The notes beneath the pieces were generated by a model, which was given only the letters and a program-made list of their open reading frames with translations, was not told where the DNA came from and did not search any database. From contig CACWOZ010000007.1 of NCBI GenBank assembly GCA_902762655.1, positions 27,617 through 91,616 on the forward strand: 64,000 nt of DNA, written 5' to 3'. The position numbers were made by a program, and so were the translations under genes. This document shows, in pieces, positions 36,006 through 41,816 of this stretch (position 1 is its first letter; every line of letters starts with the position of its first letter). The stretch comes from an uncultured Bacteroidia bacterium (GTDB lineage: Bacteria > Bacteroidota > Bacteroidia > Bacteroidales > UBA932).

Positions 36006-37121
36006 ATGGATAACGAGAACATAAGGATGGACTGCAACCGTGGATGCGTTTGCGTGACTAACGGTGAGGAACATTTCAAATACCGCGAGGGTTGCTGCAA
36101 ACTCCGCGACCACAACTATCTGGCCGGCATTCCCGACCAGAGTTTCAAGGATATTTTCGAGGTTCGCTTCAAGAATACCCGCAAGGCTTTCTACCGCAAT
36201 GCTTCCGGGCAGAACATCAAACTCGGCGACATGGTGATCGTCGAGGCGGCCACCGGCTGCGACCTTGGTATAGTGACACTCGAGGGGCCGCTGGTCGGAC
36301 GCCAGCTCAAGTGCAAGGGGGTCGACCCTTCCACGGCGGAGTTGAAGAAGATCTACCGCAAGGCCAAACAGAACGACATCGAGAAGTGGCAGGAGGCTAT
36401 CGCCAGGGAGCAGGATACCATGATCCAGGCCCGCCGCATCGCTGCTGAGATGGGGCTGGATATGAAGATAGGCGATGTGGAGTTCCAGGGGGACGGCAGC
36501 AAGGCCATCTTCTACTACATTGCCGACGGACGCGTGGACTTCCGCCAGTTGATCAAGGTCTTCGCCGAGGAGTTCCGCATCCGCATCGAGATGAAGCAGA
36601 TCGGGGCGCGTCAGGAGGCCGGACTGATAGGCGGCATCGGTGTCTGCGGGCGTGAACTTTGCTGTGCGCGTTACATCACCAATTTCAAGAGCATCTCCAC
36701 CGCCGCCGCCCGCGTGCAGGACCTGTCGCTGAATCCCCAGAAACTTGCCGGCCAGTGTGGGAAGTTGAAGTGCTGCCTGAACTACGAAGTGGCTGTGTAT
36801 CAGGATGCCCAGAGCCGTATCCCGCGTGTGCTGGAGCCTTTGGAGTTCGAAGATGGCTTCGCCTATCTGCGCAAGACCGACATCCTCAAGGAGATCATGT
36901 ACTTCTCCTACGACAAGCATTCAGATGCGGATCTTTATGCGTTGGATGCCGCCGATGTGCGGGAGATCATCAAGATGAACCGCAACGGGGTGAAGCCCGA
37001 GTCTTTGAAGTCCGAGCCCGAGCCTGCCGCTCCGGAGTTCGTGACGGCCGTCGGTGACGACAGTATTTCGCGTTTCGATGCCCCAAGGCGCAAGAAGAAG
37101 CGTAATAAAGGCCGCCGGTAA
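36006..37121 (+). CDS. ricT: PSP1-domain protein, RicT (YaaT) family
   Basis: 371 residues from ATG 36006. PSP1 core: FRIRIEMKQIGARQEAGLIG, then GVCGRELCCARYI and LAGQCGKLKCCLNYE. The CxxxLCC and CGxLKCC cysteines are those that bind an iron-sulfur cluster in the RicAFT (Y) complex of Bacillus; here the partner proteins are not nearby. A basic Lys/Arg-rich tail (RRKKKRNKGRR) may bind RNA. Overlaps the following lipoprotein gene by one base. Confidence 0.88.
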   Translation: MDNENIRMDCNRGCVCVTNGEEHFKYREGCCKLRDHNYLAGIPDQSFKDIFEVRFKNTRKAFYRNASGQNIKLGDMVIVEAATGCDLGIVTLEGPLVGRQLKCKGVDPSTAELKKIYRKAKQNDIEKWQEAIAREQDTMIQARRIAAEMGLDMKIGDVEFQGDGSKAIFYYIADGRVDFRQLIKVFAEEFRIRIEMKQIGARQEAGLIGGIGVCGRELCCARYITNFKSISTAAARVQDLSLNPQKLAGQCGKLKCCLNYEVAVYQDAQSRIPRVLEPLEFEDGFAYLRKTDILKEIMYFSYDKHSDADLYALDAADVREIIKMNRNGVKPESLKSEPEPAAPEFVTAVGDDSISRFDAPRRKKKRNKGRR

Positions 37122-37813
37122 TGTTTTTCCTCGCAAACGCCCTCGCGCTCTGCCGGCAGGCTTTCCCGGTCCTACATTTTTTTACCGACCGGGAACATAT
37201 TGGAAGGATTCTGTGCCCGTTTTTTTCGGCAGCGCTGATACTGGCGCTGGCGGCATGCAGCCGGCCGGTATCCTACGAGCAGTTCATCAAGGCGGAAGAT
37301 GCTCCCGCCGGCATATACGAATTCGCCATCCCCTCCAGCATCTTTACATCCTCCGCCTCGCCTGCCGCTGCGGCTCCCAAACTCTCCGCTGTGTCGGGTC
37401 CTACCTACAACATATCCATCTACACCGCCCCACTGGAGAAAGCCCTGCAGCTCGACATCCTCTGGATTGCGGCATCTTCAGAGGACCTGCAGCATTTTCC
37501 GTCTAAAATGCCGCAGGTGCCCTTCGAAAAGGGTAGGCAAATCATTCTCCGCGAAAGCGTCTGGTTCCCGGCCGGGGAACATCGGGCGCTGTACCGCAGC
37601 GGGGTATCGCTTGGCGTCCGGGAGGAGGATATTGTCGAACGACCTGCCACCCCCGGCCAGGGGGAGGGGCCCTTTAGGGATGGGGTCGGAGGAATGTCCT
37701 CCTTCCGGACAGAGACCGCATCCGGGATTCTGCTGCAAATCAGACCAATAAATCCGCCGGAAGGCTTCCGAGGCCTCGGCATAATCTTCCAAAGAAACGA
37801 TGGGACACGATAA
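37121..37813 (+). CDS. GldH-like lipoprotein with in-frame repeat insertion
   Basis: 230 residues. The lipobox is LALAAC (Cys46), preceded by an unusually long leader; no nearer ATG exists, so translation probably starts at the ATG that overlaps the ricT stop by one base. YNISIYTAPLEKALQLDILW, then ESVWFPAGEHRALYRSGVSL and the closing FRGLGIIFQRND fit the gliding-motility lipoprotein GldH in a general way, and the gene holds the position gldH has after ricT in Bacteroidales. Residues ~175-197 (PGQGEGPFRDGVGGM region) are Gly/Pro-rich, hairpin-forming at DNA level and probably inserted. GldH acts with the gliding/type IX machinery where that exists; no other gld gene is in the window. Overlaps trmB by 14 nt. 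Confidence 0.5.
   Translation: MFFLANALALCRQAFPVLHFFTDREHIGRILCPFFSAALILALAACSRPVSYEQFIKAEDAPAGIYEFAIPSSIFTSSASPAAAAPKLSAVSGPTYNISIYTAPLEKALQLDILWIAASSEDLQHFPSKMPQVPFEKGRQIILRESVWFPAGEHRALYRSGVSLGVREEDIVERPATPGQGEGPFRDGVGGMSSFRTETASGILLQIRPINPPEGFRGLGIIFQRNDGTR
37641..37712. repeat. Hairpin-rich insertion inside the GldH-like gene
   Basis: CCCCC-GGCCA-GGGGG (about 37650-37664) and GGAGGA-ATG-TCCTCC (37688-37702) form neighbouring hairpins; the second is framed by GTCGGAGG and CCTTCCGGAC. The core GTCGGAG-GAATG-TCCT resembles the ends of the insertions in aroK and truA. Borders are approximate. Confidence 0.45.
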
Positions 37814-38594
37814 ACTCCGTAAATTCGCCGAAAACGAAACTTTCCGCTGCCTCCTCCAGCCATCCGCGGAGCAGGTTCTCTCGAAAGGGTACGCCAATCT
37901 CACCGACCATCCTGTCAAAGGGCATTGGATCGAGCAGATGTTCGGCGGGCATCCTGGCGAAATCGTGCTGGAACTCGGCTGCGGAAAGGGGGAGTACACC
38001 CTGGAACTGGCACGCCGCAATCCCGACAAGAATTATATAGGTGTGGATATCAAGGGGGCGCGTCTCTGGCGCGGGGCCAAGACAGCGACGGCGGAAGGAC
38101 TGCCAAATGTGGCCTTCCTCCGCACCCGGATAGAGTTCATCACCGCTTTTTTCGGCCCCGGTGAAGTTTCCGAAATCTGGCTTACTTTTTCCGATCCCCA
38201 GTTGCGTGCCAGCGAGAACAAGCGCCTGTCGTCCGCGTTGTTCCTGGACCGTTACCGCAATTTTTTGAAGCCGGAAGGCATCATCCATCTCAAGACCGAC
38301 AGCCGCTTCCTCTTCGAGTACACCCGTGCTGTCGCCTGCGTGAACGGTCTGCCCATCCTTGCTGAAACCACTGACTTGTATGGCCAGGGTACACCCCACC
38401 ACCTGCCGGCCGAAGTCCGCGAAGTCCAGACATTCTACGAAAGTATGTTCCTGGAGATGGGCCTCCCCATCACTTATATGGAATTCCGCCCCTGGAAAGA
38501 AGGCCCCTATCTGAATCCCCGCGATCCCGACGACTTCGACTCCGCCCGTTGGCGCGAACTCGAAGGTCCGCGCCGCTCCTTCGGACATCAGTGA
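37800..38594 (+). CDS. trmB: tRNA (guanine-N7)-methyltransferase
   Basis: 264 residues. The SAM site is LELGCGKGEYTLELA, followed by YIGVDIKGARLWRGAKTA and the TrmB motif EIWLTFSDPQLR (usual form PDPWPK/R; here SDP with Gln-Leu). HLKTDSRFLFEYT is the conserved TD-binding segment. It methylates G46 in the variable loop of tRNAs. Starts inside the end of the GldH-like gene (14-nt overlap). Slightly longer than the E. coli enzyme because of its C-terminal extension. Confidence 0.92.
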   Translation: MGHDKLRKFAENETFRCLLQPSAEQVLSKGYANLTDHPVKGHWIEQMFGGHPGEIVLELGCGKGEYTLELARRNPDKNYIGVDIKGARLWRGAKTATAEGLPNVAFLRTRIEFITAFFGPGEVSEIWLTFSDPQLRASENKRLSSALFLDRYRNFLKPEGIIHLKTDSRFLFEYTRAVACVNGLPILAETTDLYGQGTPHHLPAEVREVQTFYESMFLEMGLPITYMEFRPWKEGPYLNPRDPDDFDSARWRELEGPRRSFGHQ

Positions 38595-38641
38595 TCGGTG
38601 TAGTGCTGATGGGAGTAACAGGTGAAAGACCGGAATACAAT

Positions 38642-38672
38642 TTTGCGAATAAAAGAAGAATCGCTAAATTTG
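38642..38672 (+). promoter_or_regulatory. recJ promoter (TTTG-N19-TAAATTTG)
   Basis: TTTG at 38642-38645, 19-bp spacer and TAAATTTG at 38665-38672 match the Bacteroidota consensus perfectly. The first ATG (38679) is 6 nt beyond the -7 box. Confidence 0.8.
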
Positions 38673-38678
38673 TAAATT

Positions 38679-40412
38679 ATGATGAAGGAAAGCAAATGGG
38701 TGGTAAGCGATCCCGCTCCTGCTGACAAGGTGAACAGCCTTGCCGCGGAGGTGGGCATCGACAGGGTGCTCGCAGAACTCCTCGTCAAACGTGGCGTGGA
38801 GACCTTCGAGCAGGCCCGCGCTTTCTTCCGTCCCAGTCTCGACAATCTCCATGATCCCTTCCTGATGAAGGATATGGACAAGGCCGTGGAGCGTCTGCAT
38901 CAGGCCATCGCCGGCAACGAGAAGATCCTTGTATACGGCGACTACGATGTCGACGGTACTACCGCGGTGAGCCTGGTGTACTCTTTCATCAAGCGCTACA
39001 CCGACCTTGTTGACTTCTACATCCCCGATCGCTACGACGAGGGCTACGGAGTGTCTTCGAAGGGCATAAAATGGGCGGCCGAGAATGGATTCGGTCTTAT
39101 CATCACCCTGGACTGCGGCATCAAGGCCATCGAGAAGGTGGACCTCGCAAAATCACTCGGAGTGGACGTCATCATCTGCGACCATCATCTCCCGGAACTC
39201 GAACTTCCCAGGGCCGTCGCCGTGCTGGACCCGAAGCGCGAGGACGACACCTATCCCTTCGACGACCTCTGCGGTTGCGGTGTGGGCTTCAAACTCGTGC
39301 AGGCATACGCGCAGAAGCATGAGATACCCTTCGAGACCCTGATCCCCCTCTTGGACCTTCTGGTGGTGAGCATCGCATCCGACCTCGTGACAGTGGTCGG
39401 CGAGAACCGTATCCTCGCATACTATGGCCTCAAGCGCCTGAACGAGAGCCCGCGAAAGGGCCTTCTGGCGATGATCAATCTCTCCAAACTCGAGCCCGGG
39501 CATATTACGGTGGATGACATCGTATTCAAGATCGGTCCCCGCATCAATGCCGCTGGCCGTATGGAGACGGGGCGACTCGCGGTGGAGCTCCTTACCGCCA
39601 CTGAAACCGGCAAGGCGATGATAGTGGGGGAGAAGATCAACAATAACAACAACGAACGTAAGAACGTAGACCGCGAGATCACGGCGGAGGCGCTGGAAAT
39701 GGTAGAGTCCGGCAAGTGCCTGGCGCGGGAGAACGTCACTATAGTGTACAATCCCAACTGGAACAAGGGTGTCGTGGGCATCGTCGCTTCGCGATTGGTG
39801 GAGGCCTACTTCAAGCCCACGGTAGTCCTCACCAGCAGCAACGGATTCGTTACGGGTTCGGCTCGCAGCGCCGGCAAGTTCGACCTCTACGCAGCCATCG
39901 AAAGTTGCGCGGACCTGATGGAAAACTTCGGCGGCCATACCTACGCTGCCGGCCTCACCCTCACCGAGGACAAACTCCCTGAATTCGCCGCCCGGATGGA
40001 CAAGTTCGTCGGTGAGCACATCACCACCGACATGCTGACTCCAGTCGTGGAGATAGATTCAGAGTTGAACTTCTCGCAGATCACCCCGAAATTCTTCCGC
40101 ATCCTCAAGCAGTTCCAGCCCTTCGGCCCCGGCAACCACAACCCCATCTTCATGACCCAGGGTGTGTACGATGCCGGCGACGGCCGTCGCGTTGGTGCGG
40201 GCGGAGCGCACATGAAACTCGACCTCATCCAGGAAGACCAGCCCTACCACAAGGTGCCCGCCATCGCATTCAATCTGGCGGACTACTACGAGTACGTGAA
40301 GGAAGGCAATCCTGTCGATGTCTGTTACGCCATCGTCGAGAACTACTTCGCCGGCAACACCTTCACCCAACTCCGCATCCGCGACATGCGCAAGGGGGAA
40401 GATATCATCTGA
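38679..40412 (+). CDS. recJ: Single-stranded-DNA 5'-3' exonuclease RecJ
   Basis: 577 residues (ATG 38679; the next codon is also ATG). DHH phosphoesterase motifs: VYGDYDVDGTTAVSLVYSF (motif I), TLDCGIKAIE (II), ICDHHLPE (III, DHH) and DLLVVSIASDLV (IV); the DHHA1/OB half has FGGHTYAAGLTL and FRILKQFQPFGPGN. Mn-dependent ssDNA exonuclease for recombination and mismatch repair. Length matches the family. Own consensus promoter; nearly leaderless start. It ends the + strand housekeeping run before the toxin-antitoxin module. Confidence 0.95.
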   Translation: MMKESKWVVSDPAPADKVNSLAAEVGIDRVLAELLVKRGVETFEQARAFFRPSLDNLHDPFLMKDMDKAVERLHQAIAGNEKILVYGDYDVDGTTAVSLVYSFIKRYTDLVDFYIPDRYDEGYGVSSKGIKWAAENGFGLIITLDCGIKAIEKVDLAKSLGVDVIICDHHLPELELPRAVAVLDPKREDDTYPFDDLCGCGVGFKLVQAYAQKHEIPFETLIPLLDLLVVSIASDLVTVVGENRILAYYGLKRLNESPRKGLLAMINLSKLEPGHITVDDIVFKIGPRINAAGRMETGRLAVELLTATETGKAMIVGEKINNNNNERKNVDREITAEALEMVESGKCLARENVTIVYNPNWNKGVVGIVASRLVEAYFKPTVVLTSSNGFVTGSARSAGKFDLYAAIESCADLMENFGGHTYAAGLTLTEDKLPEFAARMDKFVGEHITTDMLTPVVEIDSELNFSQITPKFFRILKQFQPFGPGNHNPIFMTQGVYDAGDGRRVGAGGAHMKLDLIQEDQPYHKVPAIAFNLADYYEYVKEGNPVDVCYAIVENYFAGNTFTQLRIRDMRKGEDII

Positions 40413-40441
40413 TCAGATACGGCAACCTCTTGATATCACTT

Positions 40442-40489
40442 TTTGTTTTTTGATATCATTTTTTGCTATATTTGCAAAAAATGATGTCA
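40442..40489 (+). promoter_or_regulatory. Autoregulated promoter-operator of the toxin-antitoxin module
   Basis: TTTG (40442-40445), 21-bp spacer, TATATTTG (40467-40474). ATCATTTTTTGC (40455-40466) and GCAAAAAATGAT (40474-40485) are perfect inverted repeats; with one mismatch the symmetry extends to 40451-40489. The dyad is centred exactly on the -7 box, so antitoxin bound there would block polymerase. A further TGATATCA word lies just upstream (40431-40438) and again inside the left arm. Confidence 0.75.
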
Positions 40490-40761
40490 TGGAAAGAGTC
40501 CAAACCATAGTACGGCTGCGGCCGGATTTGATGACCCGGTTAAAGCAGGTAGCCAGACGGGAGAACCGTTCGGTTAACAGTTTCATCGAGCATGCCCTGG
40601 AAAAGGCCGCAGGCCTTGATTTTCCCAAACTCCCCGCAGACTTCAAGGTCTCGGAAGAAATCCTGAATCTGGCATGCTTTGATCTGCCCAGACCCACTCG
40701 GGAAGAATTAGATAATGACCCTAAATACGCCTATCTATATGAAAAATTCATTAAAGAATAA
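40489..40761 (+). CDS. Ribbon-helix-helix antitoxin
   Basis: 90 residues from ATG 40489; the nearer ATGs at 40481 and 40484 are out of frame. RVQTIVRLRPDLMTRLKQVA and the following NRSVNSFIEHALEKAA give the beta strand and two helices of an Arc/CopG-type DNA-binding domain; the C-terminal part (FDLPRPTREELDNDPKYAYL) is the acidic, flexible segment expected to wrap the toxin. It overlaps the toxin gene by 23 nt, antitoxin first. Visibly more AT-rich than the surrounding genes, consistent with horizontal arrival. Confidence 0.85.
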   Translation: MERVQTIVRLRPDLMTRLKQVARRENRSVNSFIEHALEKAAGLDFPKLPADFKVSEEILNLACFDLPRPTREELDNDPKYAYLYEKFIKE

Positions 40762-41191
40762 GCACAGGGTCTTTTTAGATACAAACATCATCCTTGATGT
40801 TTTGAGTTCTGAGTATCGTGAACATCGGGAGGCTTCCCGATGTATCTTTCAGGCGATTCATAATGGTGAACTGGAAGGATATATCACAACCCAAAGCATT
40901 TTGGATGCACAATATATACTTTCCAGAGAAAGGAATTTTCTTATGCAAAGATTCAGTCAGGTGATGCTGTACATCCTGTCTTTCGTAAACGTTACCCAGA
41001 TTGATGGTCTGTCCATACGTGAGGCTCTAAAGAACCCTACAGGGGACTTTGAAGACAATGTACAGTTCGTCCAGGCGGATTCCGAAGACTTCGATGTGGT
41101 GGTGACCTCCGACAAAAGTTTTCTTGCAAGGCCGAGCACTGACGGCCCCCTGTTCTTAAGCCCGGAAGGCCTTATAGAGAAAATGAGTTGA
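40739..41191 (+). CDS. PIN-domain toxin (VapC-like ribonuclease)
   Basis: 150 residues from ATG 40739, which starts within the antitoxin gene. RVFLDTNIILDVL gives the first catalytic Asp (Asp14), GDFEDNVQ and FDVVVTSDKSF the later acidic residues of the PIN active site. Members cleave tRNA or rRNA until bound by their antitoxin. Cytoplasmic. Its 3' end overlaps the convergent aroK gene by 20 nt, so the module was placed, or has been trimmed, right up to aroK. AT-richer than its neighbours. Confidence 0.88.
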   Translation: MKNSLKNKHRVFLDTNIILDVLSSEYREHREASRCIFQAIHNGELEGYITTQSILDAQYILSRERNFLMQRFSQVMLYILSFVNVTQIDGLSIREALKNPTGDFEDNVQFVQADSEDFDVVVTSDKSFLARPSTDGPLFLSPEGLIEKMS

Positions 41192-41816
41192 TTATCTGCC
41201 GGGCGATATCTGAATAGTCCATGCCGTCGATGTCGAGGATGATGTCGGCGGCTTTTTCGTAGATGGGGCCGCGGGCGGCCATCATTGAGGCGATGCGGGA
41301 TTCAAGGCTTTCGGGGAAGTCTGCCGGGGCATTCGGATTGGCACCTGCCAGCATCGGCCGGCCTTCGGTTCCAACTTCCCGGAGGTTTGCCACCAGCGTC
41401 TTTACGCTTGCCCTTAAGTATATGCACTTGCAGTTCTTCTGCACCAATTTGCGACTCTCCGGATCGGTTAATGTGCCTCCGCCCAGCGAAAGGAGCAGGT
41501 TGACTGTTGGAAGCGAGGCGTTCCCCCTGAGGGAGTTCGCTTCCGACAGCAGTTCCGCAAGCGTTGCACGTTCGATGGTGCGGAACGCAGCCTCGCCGCC
41601 ATCCGCGAAAATCTCCGGGACAGATCTACCTTCCCGCCGCACGATTTCCTCATCCAGGTCGATGAACTGCAGCGGGCCGGAGCTTTTCTGGCTGAGCCTT
41701 TTTTTGGCGAAGACAGGAATGACTCCGGACGCTGCCTTTGCGGCCAGGCGCTGAACGGTGCGGCCGATCGACGACTTGCCGCAACCCATAAATCCTATGA
41801 GAGCCCAGACCGCCAT
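41172..41816 (-). CDS. aroK: Shikimate kinase with a ~22-residue insertion
   Basis: 214 residues; normal enzymes have ~170. Walker A GFMGCGKSSIG, shikimate-binding FIDLDEEI, GEAAFRTIE and LSLGGGTL, and the lid with EGRPML are present, so it should be active: it phosphorylates shikimate at O3 in aromatic amino-acid synthesis. Residues ~28-49 (SGVIPVFAKKRLSQKSSG region) lie between the P-loop helix and the FIDLD strand and have no counterpart in the family; the DNA there is bounded by inverted repeats. Its ATG overlaps the parC stop by one base, so it is the last gene of the era-parC operon. Confidence 0.9.
   Translation of the reverse strand: MAVWALIGFMGCGKSSIGRTVQRLAAKAASGVIPVFAKKRLSQKSSGPLQFIDLDEEIVRREGRSVPEIFADGGEAAFRTIERATLAELLSEANSLRGNASLPTVNLLLSLGGGTLTDPESRKLVQKNCKCIYLRASVKTLVANLREVGTEGRPMLAGANPNAPADFPESLESRIASMMAARGPIYEKAADIILDIDGMDYSDIARQIINSFSL
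41670..41734. repeat. Inverted-repeat-bounded insertion inside aroK
   Basis: CAGCGGGCCGGAG (41670-41682) and CTCCGGACGCTG (41723-41734) pair with one small bulge. The 65-nt unit corresponds to the extra residues of the enzyme (about 28-49). On the aroK strand it starts CAGCGTCCGGAGTCATTCCT, sharing GTC(C)GGAG-N4-TCCT with the truA element. Confidence 0.6.

Noticed and set aside
37166-37193. CCCGGTC/GACCGGG hairpin with T-run as a terminator after ricT
   Set aside because: The T-run is in the loop, not after the stem, and the hairpin lies in the coding region of the overlapping lipoprotein gene.
40420-40490. Start of a CRISPR-like repeat because TGATATCA recurs
   Set aside because: Only two or three short copies with no spacers; it is explained by the toxin-antitoxin operator.
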